64,000 bases of DNA from Thiocapsa rosea (GTDB lineage: Bacteria; Pseudomonadota; Gammaproteobacteria; Chromatiales; Chromatiaceae), in contig NZ_RBXL01000001.1 of assembly GCF_003634315.1 (NCBI RefSeq), forward strand, positions 4,320,501-4,384,500. Reading direction: 5' to 3'. The notes beneath the pieces are model-generated. The model was not told the DNA's origin, made no database searches, and saw nothing but the letters and a program-made list of their open reading frames with translations. Position 1 is the stretch's first letter. Every line of letters starts with the position of its first letter. The translations under genes and the position numbers were made by a program. Shown here piece after piece: positions 16,482 to 24,665 of the stretch.

Positions 16482-18518
16482 ATGATTGGAGTACACCTGA
16501 AGCGACGGTTGAGTGCGTGGCTGCTGTTGACTGCGGTTGTCATGGCAGCGGCGCCGGTCTGTGCCGAGCCGACGACCGATCGCTCGCCCTTGCTGCAGGC
16601 CGGGAAGAAGACGCTCTTTCAGCGGGTCCTGACCCGTCCGGGGGCGATGCTGACCGCGCAACCGGGCGGCGATGCCGGGAGTCTTGTCGATGCCTTCTCG
16701 CGCTTCTACGTCTATGCCGAGACCGAGCGCGACGGGCAGCGCTGGCTCGAGGTCGGCGTCGACACCAGGGGCAAGGTCAGCGGCTGGCTGCGGGCCGGGG
16801 ACACGGTGCCTTGGCTTCAGCAAATGGCGCTGGCCTTCACCAACCCGGGCGCCGCGCGCGAGCGCGCCCTGTTCTTCGAGTCCTGGGACGCGCTGAACGG
16901 CCTGCTGGCGCTCCCGGATCCGGCCGCCGAGGTCGGGCCGCTGACCCGCGAGATCGCCGAGGGCGGGCGCGATCCGCGCGTAGTGGCGATCGAGCCGGAT
17001 CGCTTTATCGACATCAACTCGCGCTTCTATCTGCTGCCGATCCTGGACTTCGAGGAGGTCTTCACCGATTCGGGTCATCTGATGCGCGGTCTGAAGGTGG
17101 CCTCGGTCACCGAGACGGCGGCTCCGACGAGTACGCCGCCTCGGGACGGCGGCGCGGAGCCGGTGACCCAGCTCGGCAGCTTCCGCGCGGCGGTGGTCTT
17201 CATCATCGACTCGACCATCTCGATGCAGCAATACATCGACGAGGCGCGCGCTGCGGCGGAGCAGGTCTATAAGCGGATCGAGGGCTCGGGGCTTCTCGAG
17301 AAGGTCTCCTTCGGTCTCGTCGCCTTCCGTGCACCGAGCGCCGATCCGGCCAAGGCCAAATCGTTGGAATATGTCGCGCGGATGTTCGTCGACCCCGCGG
17401 AGGTCTCCTCGGGGCTCGAGTTCCTGACCCGCGCATCCAAGGTCACCGAGGCGACGGTCTCGACGGACCGGTTCGACGAGGATCCTTACGCCGGGGTGAT
17501 CACGGCCCTCGAGGAGATCCCCTGGAACCGCTTCGGCGCTCGCTATGCCGTGCTGATCACGGATGCCGGCGCGCTCGAAGGCGACGCCTCCACCACGGGT
17601 CTGCATGCCGAGCAGGTGCGTTCGGAGGCGGCCGAGAAGGGTGTCGCCCTCATGGTGCTGCATCTCAAAACAGCGATGGGCAAGGCCAATCACGCCGCCG
17701 CCGAGGCGCAGTATCGGACCCTGGCCAACAACGCGGCGATCCAGCGCAGCCTCTACTTCTCGGTGCAGGACGGCTCTGCCGCGGCGCTGGGCAAGGCGGT
17801 CGCGACGCTGTCCGACACGGTGATCGAAAGCATCGAAGCGTCTGCACGCGGCGATCTCGCGGCGGGCAGTGCGCGTGCCGCGACCGGAATCCCAAGTCCT
17901 GCGAACCCGCCGCCGAGCCCTGCCGTTGCACAAGACCCGGAGACGGCCTCGCTTCGGGAGGCGACACGCGCGCTCGGTCATGCCATGCAGCTTGCCTATC
18001 TGGGCCGGGAGGAGGGCACTCGCGCCCCGTCGGTCTTCGAGGGCTGGATCAGCGACAGCGATCTTGCGGACCCTACGGTGCGCACGGTCGACGAGCGGGT
18101 GCTGATCACCAAGGACCAACTGAGCGATCTGCACGGGATCCTCAAGCAGATCGTCGATGCCGCCGATGCCGGGATGTTGAAGCCCGACGCCTTCTTCGAC
18201 AGCCTGCGCTCCATCGCCGCCCAATACGGGCGCGATCCGGCGCTCGCCGCAAGCCCGCAGGCGACCAAGCTGGCCGACCTCGGTCTGCTCGGGGAATACC
18301 TCGACGGCCTGCCCTACAAGAGCGACGTCATGACGCTGGATCAGGACACCTGGTCGCGCTGGGGTACGCAGCGGCAGTTCGAGTTCGTCAGCCGGCTCAA
18401 GGGCAAGATCAAGCTCTACGAGCGCTACAACGCCGACACGGATCGCTGGGTCAGTTTGGCCGAGGGTAGCCCGGCGGGCGAATGGGTCTATCCGGTGCCG
18501 CTGCGCGATCTGCCCTGA
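16482..18518 (+). CDS. Secreted vWA-domain protein, PpkA C-terminal-like without kinase
   Basis: 678 residues with a Sec signal peptide (RRLSAWLLLTAVVMAAAPVCA). ATG 16482 is preceded by GGAGG and gives a clean signal, whereas the longer frame does not. After an SH3-like segment (KKTLFQRVLTRPGA, FYVYAETERDGQRWLEV, GWLRAGDTVPW) comes a von Willebrand A domain. Its metal site reads IIDSTISM, with Asp near residue 243, a DxTxS variant of the usual DxSxS. A helical C-terminal region follows. In type VI secretion loci the kinase PpkA ends in a comparable extracytoplasmic vWA region next to TagTSRQ; here that part stands alone, and the genes that follow match TagT, TagS, TagR and TagQ in order. The stop overlaps the next start (TGATG). 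I infer a periplasmic sensor or adaptor. Confidence 0.8.
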   Translation: MIGVHLKRRLSAWLLLTAVVMAAAPVCAEPTTDRSPLLQAGKKTLFQRVLTRPGAMLTAQPGGDAGSLVDAFSRFYVYAETERDGQRWLEVGVDTRGKVSGWLRAGDTVPWLQQMALAFTNPGAARERALFFESWDALNGLLALPDPAAEVGPLTREIAEGGRDPRVVAIEPDRFIDINSRFYLLPILDFEEVFTDSGHLMRGLKVASVTETAAPTSTPPRDGGAEPVTQLGSFRAAVVFIIDSTISMQQYIDEARAAAEQVYKRIEGSGLLEKVSFGLVAFRAPSADPAKAKSLEYVARMFVDPAEVSSGLEFLTRASKVTEATVSTDRFDEDPYAGVITALEEIPWNRFGARYAVLITDAGALEGDASTTGLHAEQVRSEAAEKGVALMVLHLKTAMGKANHAAAEAQYRTLANNAAIQRSLYFSVQDGSAAALGKAVATLSDTVIESIEASARGDLAAGSARAATGIPSPANPPPSPAVAQDPETASLREATRALGHAMQLAYLGREEGTRAPSVFEGWISDSDLADPTVRTVDERVLITKDQLSDLHGILKQIVDAADAGMLKPDAFFDSLRSIAAQYGRDPALAASPQATKLADLGLLGEYLDGLPYKSDVMTLDQDTWSRWGTQRQFEFVSRLKGKIKLYERYNADTDRWVSLAEGSPAGEWVYPVPLRDLP

Positions 18519-19327
18519 TGTGTCCGGGGATGGCGCCTGTCGATTCCGTGCCCGCTCGGGCGATATCGCCCGATGTTCCCGAAGCGTTGACCGCGGGCCC
18601 GCTGATCGAGACGACCGGACTGGGCTATCGCTACGGGCACGGCGGCGGGTCCTTCGAGGTCAGGGTGCCGAGCTTGATGATCGCCCGCGGCGAGACACTG
18701 GCCCTCACCGGGGAGAGCGGCAGCGGCAAGAGCACGGTGCTGGAGCTGCTCGGGCTCGCCGCGCCGCCGTTGCCGGGCGCGCACTTTCTCTGGCATGCGG
18801 CGGCGGCGCCGGTGGATGTGGCTGCACTGTGGCGTGCCCGCGCCGAGGGCGCACTCGCGCGGATGCGCGCCCGCTCGATCGGATTCGTGATGCAGACCGG
18901 CGGGCTCTTGCCCTTTCTCACCGTGCGCGAAAACATCGGCATCAACCGCCGCCTGCTCGGGCTTCCCGTCGAAGACGCGCGGATCGCACACCTGGTGGCG
19001 GCGCTCGAGATCGGTGCGCTGCTGGACCGACGGCCGGCGCAGCTCTCGGTCGGCCAGCAGCAGCGTGTCGCGATCGGGCGCGCACTGGCCCATGGGCCGG
19101 CCCTGGTGCTGGCCGACGAGCCTTCCTCGGCGCTCGATCCGCGGCTTGCCGACCGTGTGCTGGGCCTGTTGCGTGATCTGGCGGTCGAGAGCGGGGCCGC
19201 GGTGGTGATCGCGACACACGAGCAGGGGCGCGTGCGCGCGCTCGGCCTGCGCGAGATCCAGGCGCGTCCGCTCGATACGCTCGATACGCCCGAGCGGCTC
19301 GGCTACAGCTTCGAGGACGCACGTTGA
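18518..19327 (+). CDS. ABC transporter ATP-binding protein, TagT/LolD/MacB class
   Basis: 269 residues; the cytoplasmic ATPase of a mechanotransmission-type (type VII) ABC complex with the permease that follows. Visible are Walker A GESGSGKST (from residue 65), Q-loop region VMQTGGLLPFLTVREN, signature LSVGQQQRVAIGRAL, Walker B ALVLADEPSSALDP and an H-loop in VVIATHE, so all catalytic elements are present. The ATG at 18518 overlaps the stop of the vWA gene (TGATG), which suggests translational coupling; ATG 18530 is an alternative. Known relatives include LolD, MacB and the T6SS-associated TagT; the flanking vWA, permease and SUMF1 genes favour the TagT comparison. Confident as an ATPase, moderate as TagT-like. 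Confidence 0.85.
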   Translation: MCPGMAPVDSVPARAISPDVPEALTAGPLIETTGLGYRYGHGGGSFEVRVPSLMIARGETLALTGESGSGKSTVLELLGLAAPPLPGAHFLWHAAAAPVDVAALWRARAEGALARMRARSIGFVMQTGGLLPFLTVRENIGINRRLLGLPVEDARIAHLVAALEIGALLDRRPAQLSVGQQQRVAIGRALAHGPALVLADEPSSALDPRLADRVLGLLRDLAVESGAAVVIATHEQGRVRALGLREIQARPLDTLDTPERLGYSFEDAR

Positions 19328-19408
19328 ACGGTACGGATCGCCGGGGACACGGCTTAGTCACGGTTCAGGAACGACTTAGCCATTCCGGTTCATTCCCCCT
19401 CTCCCCAA

Positions 19409-19433
19409 CCCCTCTCCCGCGAGGGGAGAGGGG
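19409..19433. repeat. CCCCTCTCCC hairpin just before the permease start
   Basis: A perfect 10-bp stem, CCCCTCTCCC at 19409-19418 and GGGAGAGGGG at 19424-19433, with loop GCGAG. It is a common interspersed bacterial repeat and ends five bases before the ATG at 19439, so the only purine-rich ribosome-binding sequence is locked in the stem. Confidence 0.8.
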
Positions 19434-19438
19434 CTAAG

Positions 19439-20779
19439 ATGGATCACTTGTTAGTGAACGGTTGCTTACTCAATCGATCTGTCCCGCAGCCCTTCGGCCC
19501 CGTCGCCGCCGAGGTCTGGTCCTTGGCCTGGAAGGATCTGCGCCATGATCGGCACACCACGCTGGTGTTCGTGCTGACGGTCGCCGCAATCCTGGCCCCG
19601 TTGCTCCTGCTGCTCGGACTCAAGAACGGTGTCGTCGAGACCCTGCGCGAAACGCTGTTGCGCGATCCGCGTAACCTGGAGGTGGTCATCTACGGCAGCG
19701 CCCGGCTGAATCGCGACTGGCTCGCCGAGACCGCGGCGCGGCCGGACGTCGCCTTCCTGATCCCCAAGACACGGACCATCAATGCCAGTGTGGATCTGCT
19801 GGACTCCGCGCGACGCCTGCTGCCTGCGGTCGAGGTGATCCCGACCGCGCTCGGCGATCCGCTTCTGCCGCCGGGCACCGCGCTGCCGCGCCATCCCGGC
19901 GAGGTCCTGGTGACCGCGACCTTGGCACGCCGGCTGGGCCTGATGCCCGCCGAGCCAGTGCCGGGGGCGCCTGCCTCCGGGGCGGAGGAGGGCGTTCCCA
20001 CGCAGGCCGATCCGGCTGCCGTAGTCGCCGTCGTGAAGCGCACCCGCGACGGCGTCTCCGAGCACATGCGGCTGCCGCTCTCGGTGATCGGCATCGTGCC
20101 CGAGGCGCGGTTCGCGCGCGATGCGCTCTTCACCAGCCTGGACCTCTTGGTCGCCGCCGAGGACTATCGTGACGGCACCCTGGATCTGCCGCCCGACGGC
20201 GCCGTCCCGATCGATTACGCGGAGCGCCAGACGCGCTTCGCCAACGCCCGGCTTTATGCGACCGGGTTGGATCAGGTCGGCCCCCTGGCCGCTGCGGTCA
20301 GTGCCGAGGGGATCGAGGTCCGCACCCAAGCCGAGCGGATCGCCTCCGTACAGGCGGTCGATCGGACCCTGTCGTTCCTGTTTCGGGTCATCGCGTTGAT
20401 TGGCGGGGCGGGCTGTGCGCTGGCCTTGGGCGGCGCGCTCTGGGTGGGCGTGGAGCGCAAGCGCCGTCAGTTGGCGCTGCTGCGGTTGTTTGGATTCGGA
20501 CCCTGCGCGGTCGCAGCGCTGCCGGTGATCCAAGGGTCGCTCATCGCCGGGCTCGGGCTGCTTTTTGCGGGTGCCGGCTATCTGGCGGGCGCGCATGCGT
20601 TCGACGCCGTCATGGGCGGGAATCTGGCCGGCGGGGGTTATTTGACCCAGCTCGGCATCCAAGACCTGGGTGTGGCGGCCGGGTTGGTCATGCTGGTGGC
20701 GCTGGTCGCATCCACGGCCGGGGCGATACGGGCCGGGCGCGTGAGTCCGGCGGAGGGTTTGCGTGAAGCCATACGATGA
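19439..20779 (+). CDS. FtsX/MacB-like ABC permease, TagS-like
   Basis: 446 residues with four membrane helices in the FtsX/MacB plan. There is one near residues 37-57 (TTLVFVLTVAAILAPLLLLL), then a large periplasmic domain of about 260 residues, then three helices toward the C-terminus (VIALIGGAGCALALGGALWV; VIQGSLIAGLGLLFAGAGYL; VAAGLVMLVALVASTAGAI). An LALLRLFGFGP stretch before the third helix is typical of the coupling region. It pairs with the ATPase gene 111 bases upstream. The start is uncertain: ATG 19439 directly follows a hairpin repeat, and a later start close to SLAWKDLRHDR would also leave helix 1 intact. In T6SS loci the equivalent is TagS. Confidence 0.82.
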   Translation: MDHLLVNGCLLNRSVPQPFGPVAAEVWSLAWKDLRHDRHTTLVFVLTVAAILAPLLLLLGLKNGVVETLRETLLRDPRNLEVVIYGSARLNRDWLAETAARPDVAFLIPKTRTINASVDLLDSARRLLPAVEVIPTALGDPLLPPGTALPRHPGEVLVTATLARRLGLMPAEPVPGAPASGAEEGVPTQADPAAVVAVVKRTRDGVSEHMRLPLSVIGIVPEARFARDALFTSLDLLVAAEDYRDGTLDLPPDGAVPIDYAERQTRFANARLYATGLDQVGPLAAAVSAEGIEVRTQAERIASVQAVDRTLSFLFRVIALIGGAGCALALGGALWVGVERKRRQLALLRLFGFGPCAVAALPVIQGSLIAGLGLLFAGAGYLAGAHAFDAVMGGNLAGGGYLTQLGIQDLGVAAGLVMLVALVASTAGAIRAGRVSPAEGLREAIR

Positions 20780-20846
20780 GTCGGGGCGAATCGGCCGGGT
20801 CGGACCCGTTGGACAGACGTGGCAGGGCCGATCGGTGCTTTCAAAT

Positions 20847-20943
20847 CTCTCACGGAGACACGGAGATCACGGAGATTCGATAACCGATAGCCTTGCCGCC
20901 CTGCTCTTGCTGTTCCTCCGTGCTCTCCGTGTCTCCGTGAGAG
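20847..20943. repeat. Short element with perfect 19-bp terminal inverted repeats, copy 1
   Basis: A 97-bp element: CTCTCACGGAGACACGGAG at 20847-20865 and its exact reverse complement at 20925-20943. The same 19-bp ends bound the element at 37135-37241, while the interiors differ. It lies between the ABC permease and the SUMF1-like gene, and explains why the open frame before 21000 is not true coding sequence. No transposase is encoded. Confidence 0.85.
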
Positions 20944-20999
20944 TCTTTTCCCTGGACCGACAAGTACCCTGCGGGAGAAGTCGCCTCTGTCGTCCAGGG

Positions 21000-22616
21000 A
21001 TGGTCCTCGCGTTCGTGGTTATTCTGTGTACCTTTGCCGCACGCGGCGTCGCCGAGGTCGCGGTGACCTGGCCCGAGGCGCTCTACAACCCCAAGCCGGC
21101 ACCCGAGGACGTCATCGTCCCGCTGCCGTGCGGTGGCGCCATGGCCTTCCGGCCGGTCGGCACGGCGGGCACCGATCCGCTCGCCGATACCGAGGTGGAG
21201 CTGGGCAGCGAGACCGAGAGCCAAGGCTATGCCGAGCATCGCTATCTCGACCATCTCGCGGGCAGCTTCGAGGTGCCCGAGGGCGAGCGGCGTCGCTTCC
21301 TGATCGGCAAGTACGAGGTCACCGCGCTGCAATACGACGCGGTCCTCGCCGCCGCGTCCGGTGCGGCCTGTCCGGAACCGGGCAAGGGCGCGACGGCGCG
21401 ACTCCCCAAGGGCGGTATCGGCTGGCACGATGCGCTGGACTTCGCGCATCGCTACTCGCTCTGGCTGCGCGCGGAGGCCGGTGCCATCGCCGATTGCGAC
21501 ACGACCGCGACGCCCTGTCTGCCCCGTGCCGACGGAGTGCCGGCCTTCGTGCGTCTGCCGACGGAGTCCGAGTGGGAATATGCGGCGCGCGGCGGCGATC
21601 GGGTCAGCCCGGCGGTGTTTCGCGAGATGCTCTATCCGATGCCGGACGGACCCGCGCGCCACGCCTGGTTCAACCAGAACGCGCAGGGTCAGGTGCGTCC
21701 GATCGGCGTGCTCGAGCCGAACCCGGTCGGCCTTCACGATGTCATGGGAAATCTCGAGGAGTATGTCCTCGACCCCTTTCGGCTGCACCGGGTGGAGCGT
21801 CGACACGGCCAACCCGGTGCGGCGGTGGTGCGCGGCGGCAGTCTCCATTCCAGTGCCGAGGATCTGCGCAGCTCGCTACGGCGCGAGGTTCCGTTCTACG
21901 ATGATCGCGGTGCCGTGGGGACAGCGGACACGGGTTTTCGCGTCCTGCTCGCGGCACCTGTCCTGACCTCCAACCAGCGCATCGACGCCGTACGCGCCGC
22001 CTGGGAGCGGCTCGGCAGTGATGTCGCCCGGCCGCAAGAGACGCCGCCGCCGCGTCCGGTGCTGTCGGATCGTCCCTTCGAGGATCCGGTCTTGGAGCTG
22101 ACCGCACTCGCCCGGGCGAGCGGCGAGCCCGAGATGAAGCAGCGCCTGGAGCGGCTGCGCAGCGTGGTCGCCGGCACGAACCAGCGCCTCTACGAGCAGC
22201 GCGCCCGCAGCGCCCGGGAGGCCCTGCGCTTCGGCGGACTGCTGTGCGAGAAGCTCTCGGTCGAGGGCTACAACATCGATCTGCTCCGCCAGCGCTACGA
22301 CCTCTGCAAAAAGAACGAGGACGCCGCGCATCCGCGCTGTCGCCGACTCGCCGAGGATCTGGCGCGCGACGATGCGGTGCTCGAGGCCAATGTCGGCGTC
22401 TATGCCGACTCGATCGTCCGCACCGCGCAGACCTATCCGGACGACCTGGCCGTTCTCGACACGGAACTCGGCGGACTACGCTCCGAGCTGAGCGCGCGTG
22501 GCTACGGGGATCTGGGGATCTATCCCGAGCGCTTCCATCGGCAGGTCTTGGACTATGCGCGAACAGGCGGCGTCGCACGCGACGACTGGTTCAACGGGTG
22601 TCGCGAGCTGCGTTGA
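21000..22616 (+). CDS. Secreted SUMF1/FGE-fold protein, TagR-like
   Basis: 538 residues. ATG 21000 gives a Sec signal peptide (MVLAFVVILCTFAARGVAEV); the open frame starting at GTG 20763 runs through a repeat element and was rejected. The formylglycine-generating-enzyme-like fold is clear from FLIGKYEVTALQYDAVL, GIGWHDALDFAHRYSLWL, VRLPTESEWEYAARGG (about 183-198), PVGLHDVMGNLEEYV, VVRGGSLHSS (about 276-285) and TGFRVLL. At the position of the FGE catalytic cysteines the sequence reads DLRSSLRR, so both cysteines are missing and it should be a non-catalytic binding protein. About 220 helical residues follow the fold. In T6SS loci TagR is a periplasmic FGE-fold protein encoded next to TagS and TagT, which fits this position. 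Confidence 0.83.
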   Translation: MVLAFVVILCTFAARGVAEVAVTWPEALYNPKPAPEDVIVPLPCGGAMAFRPVGTAGTDPLADTEVELGSETESQGYAEHRYLDHLAGSFEVPEGERRRFLIGKYEVTALQYDAVLAAASGAACPEPGKGATARLPKGGIGWHDALDFAHRYSLWLRAEAGAIADCDTTATPCLPRADGVPAFVRLPTESEWEYAARGGDRVSPAVFREMLYPMPDGPARHAWFNQNAQGQVRPIGVLEPNPVGLHDVMGNLEEYVLDPFRLHRVERRHGQPGAAVVRGGSLHSSAEDLRSSLRREVPFYDDRGAVGTADTGFRVLLAAPVLTSNQRIDAVRAAWERLGSDVARPQETPPPRPVLSDRPFEDPVLELTALARASGEPEMKQRLERLRSVVAGTNQRLYEQRARSAREALRFGGLLCEKLSVEGYNIDLLRQRYDLCKKNEDAAHPRCRRLAEDLARDDAVLEANVGVYADSIVRTAQTYPDDLAVLDTELGGLRSELSARGYGDLGIYPERFHRQVLDYARTGGVARDDWFNGCRELR

Positions 22617-22732
22617 GGGCAACATTTTTCGGCGCTCGAGCGCGGCGCGATCGGCTAAACTCAGGCGACGGACGTGCAGGGTTGCACACCCGCGGAACCA
22701 TCCGAGCGGAACCATTCATAAGGAGCATCCAG

Positions 22733-23467
22733 ATGTTGATCGCGCGTCGAACAGGTAAGAGCATCGTCGTCGTCAGCCTGTCCTTGGCCCTTCTCCAGGC
22801 CGGTTGCGTCAGCAACCCGACCATGAGCGGAGGGAACGCTTCAAGCATGCCGCTGACGCCCGCCGAGCAGCGCATGCGCCAGCAATCCTCCGGGCTCGAT
22901 GCCAAGACCTCGATCCAAGGTTGCGCTGCCGGTGCGGTCGCGGGCGCCTTGCTCGGGATGTTGTCGGACGGCAAACGCAGCAACAACATGATGATCGGTG
23001 CCGCCGCGGGCTGTGCGGTCGGGCTTGCAGCCAATGCCTATGTGCAATCCAAGCGTCAGCAGTATCAGAACGACGAGCAGCGTATCGCGGCCATGACCGC
23101 GGACGTCCGGGCGGAGAACGCGCGCATTTCGAGCCTGATTGCGACCACCGAGGAGGTGATCGCCGCCGACAGCAAGCGTCTTGCGCAGGTCAACGCGGCC
23201 TATCGCAACAAGGCCATCTCGAGCGAGCAGGCAAGGCGCGATCTCGCCGGTGTGAAGGCCAATCGCGATCAGATGCAGAGCACGGTCAACGCGCTCAAGG
23301 ACAAGCAGAGCGATTGGGTCGAGATCTCCAACCTGGAGCGACAGACCGGCACCAATACCGCTCAGTTGGATCAGGAGATCGGGGTTCTGAAGAAGCGGAT
23401 CTCGGGCTTGGAGCAAGAGGTCGCGCTCATGGACAAACAGATCAATGCGTCGCCGGTGGCGGGCTGA
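22733..23467 (+). CDS. Lipoprotein with glycine-zipper segment and coiled coil (possible TagQ counterpart)
   Basis: 244 residues, starting at ATG 22733 after AAGGAG. The signal ends in the lipobox LLQAGC. A glycine-rich hydrophobic segment (CAAGAVAGALLGMLSDG and MMIGAAAGCAVGLAANAYV, about residues 62-102) looks like a glycine zipper that inserts in or stacks at a membrane. The remaining 140 residues form a long coiled coil (ISSLIATTEEVIAADSKRL, ISGLEQEVALMDKQI). Its place after the SUMF1-like gene is that of the outer-membrane lipoprotein TagQ in T6SS loci, but I cannot claim sequence homology. Confidence 0.75.
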   Translation: MLIARRTGKSIVVVSLSLALLQAGCVSNPTMSGGNASSMPLTPAEQRMRQQSSGLDAKTSIQGCAAGAVAGALLGMLSDGKRSNNMMIGAAAGCAVGLAANAYVQSKRQQYQNDEQRIAAMTADVRAENARISSLIATTEEVIAADSKRLAQVNAAYRNKAISSEQARRDLAGVKANRDQMQSTVNALKDKQSDWVEISNLERQTGTNTAQLDQEIGVLKKRISGLEQEVALMDKQINASPVAG

Positions 23468-23494
23468 GCGCATATGGGCATGGAGATCACCCGA

Positions 23495-24007
23495 ATGACC
23501 GCAATGACTCATAGGCCGGCGCTCGCCGCCTTTTCAATGGCCTTCGCGGCGATCCTCGCCGGCTGCGCCACGACGCCGGGCGAGTGCGATCCGACCTCGC
23601 GGGATTTCTTCAAGAACACCGGGTGTCTCGCTTCCGGCGCCTACGGCGAACGCCAGCGTACGATGCAGGCGACGCTCGCCCAAGAGCAGCGTCTAAACGC
23701 CTCGTTCCGCTCCGTACTCTCCGAGCTTCAGGCCGAGCAGTCCAAGGTGAAGGGCGAGCTGAGCAGCCGGCAAGCCGACTATGCTCGGCTCGACGCCGCT
23801 TGGGGCGATCTGAAGCGAAGCCTCGCCGCCGAGACCAAGGCCAACCGGGAACTCGCCGCGCGGGTGTCGGCGATCGACAGCAGCGTTCAGGCCCGCAAGG
23901 CCGCCGACGCCGGTACCGATGTTGCCGCGAAGCAGGCGGCCCGCGACGACCTCAAGCTCAAGGTTTCCATGTTGGAGAAGGAGTTGGCGGCAGGGGTTTA
24001 CGAATAG
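23495..24007 (+). CDS. Coiled-coil lipoprotein
   Basis: 170 residues. Signal peptide MTAMTHRPALAAFSMAFAAI ends in lipobox ILAGC. ATG 23495 is preferred over ATG 23474 because GGAG lies nine bases upstream and the signal then begins cleanly. The mature protein has two more cysteines (GECDPTS, NTGCLASG) followed by about 110 residues of coiled coil (LRSVLSELQAEQSKVKGEL-like heptads). It follows the previous lipoprotein closely, so the two are probably co-expressed and could pair through their coiled coils. It ends the vWA/ABC operon; a GTTGTC hairpin follows. Function unknown. Confidence 0.72.
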   Translation: MTAMTHRPALAAFSMAFAAILAGCATTPGECDPTSRDFFKNTGCLASGAYGERQRTMQATLAQEQRLNASFRSVLSELQAEQSKVKGELSSRQADYARLDAAWGDLKRSLAAETKANRELAARVSAIDSSVQARKAADAGTDVAAKQAARDDLKLKVSMLEKELAAGVYE

Positions 24008-24117
24008 CCCTAGGTAATTTGCGCAAGGCTAAATGTTTTAATCTGTGCCGACGACAGGAAGCACAACACAGCTCTGCGGGTTGTCCCTCGCTACTGCTCG
24101 GCGCAACCTACGCCCTC

Positions 24118-24201
24118 GTTGTCGTTGTCGTAATCGTTGTCGTTGTCGTTGTCGTTGTCGTAATCGGATTCCGTACGACAACGACAACGACAACAACAAC
24201 G
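24118..24201. repeat. (GTTGTC)n hairpin H3
   Basis: Two GTTGTC units, then GTAATC, four more GTTGTC units, and an inverted GACAAC run from about 24175 to 24201, followed by GAAAAATTCTGC exactly as after H1. The loop includes AATCGGATTCCGT, and H1's loop carries the reverse complement of AATCGGATTC, so H1 and H3 share a loop in opposite orientation. Confidence 0.9.
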
Positions 24202-24260
24202 AAAAATTCTGCAACAGCCGCGGCGCCGAACTCGGTGAACTTCGCTCTCGCTCGTCCACC

Positions 24261-24665
24261 CTACCGGCCCCGGTGCTCCTCCTGCATCTCGCGCATCAGG
24301 AAGTAGTTCAGCACCGTGCGGATGACGACGATGGCCGCCAGCTTGCCGAGCTGATCCCAGCTCGGCGCCACCGCGGTGGACAGGATGTCGGCACCGACCT
24401 GGAATTCGAGCGCCAACGCCAGGTAGCGCGCCAGCGTGAGGCGGATCGGGTTGTAGTCTCTGATGCCGGATGAGAACAAGGCGCGGATGAACTGGTAGCT
24501 CGCCACGAGCACGCCGATGCCGATGATCAGCGCCCCCATCGCCTCCACACCCAACTTGAGCCACAGGACCGCAGTCAGCACCCATTCCTCGACGCCGAGC
24601 GCACCCGGATCTGGAAGCCAGATTCCCGATGTCGCTTCCGGAAGACCATCGAGGCTCGCGCTCAT
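24261..24665 (-). CDS. DUF1622 family membrane protein
   Basis: 134 residues with three hydrophobic segments (WVLTAVLWLKLGVEAMGALI, IGIGVLVASYQFIRALF, IVVIRTVLNYFLMREM). The family core ALEFQVGADILSTAVAPSWD followed by LGKLAAIVVIRTVLNYF is diagnostic of DUF1622, a small inner-membrane family of unknown function. The ATG overlaps the end of ygfZ by four bases. The stop codon TAG falls at the edge of a GTAGGGTGGACGAGCG repeat half-unit, so the last residues may have been set by the repeat. Confidence 0.85.
   Translation of the reverse strand: MSASLDGLPEATSGIWLPDPGALGVEEWVLTAVLWLKLGVEAMGALIIGIGVLVASYQFIRALFSSGIRDYNPIRLTLARYLALALEFQVGADILSTAVAPSWDQLGKLAAIVVIRTVLNYFLMREMQEEHRGR

Noticed and set aside
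20763-20999. GTG start for the SUMF1-like protein at 20763
   Set aside because: The extension is encoded by a repeat element and blocks the signal peptide that begins at ATG 21000.
24118-24201. GTTGTC runs as sequencing error
   Set aside because: Four independent loci share arms, loop and flank, so they are a real family.
24008-24260. Small plus-strand frames between the lipoprotein and DUF1622 genes
   Set aside because: They are made of the GTTGTC hairpin and half of a GTCCACCCTAC repeat.
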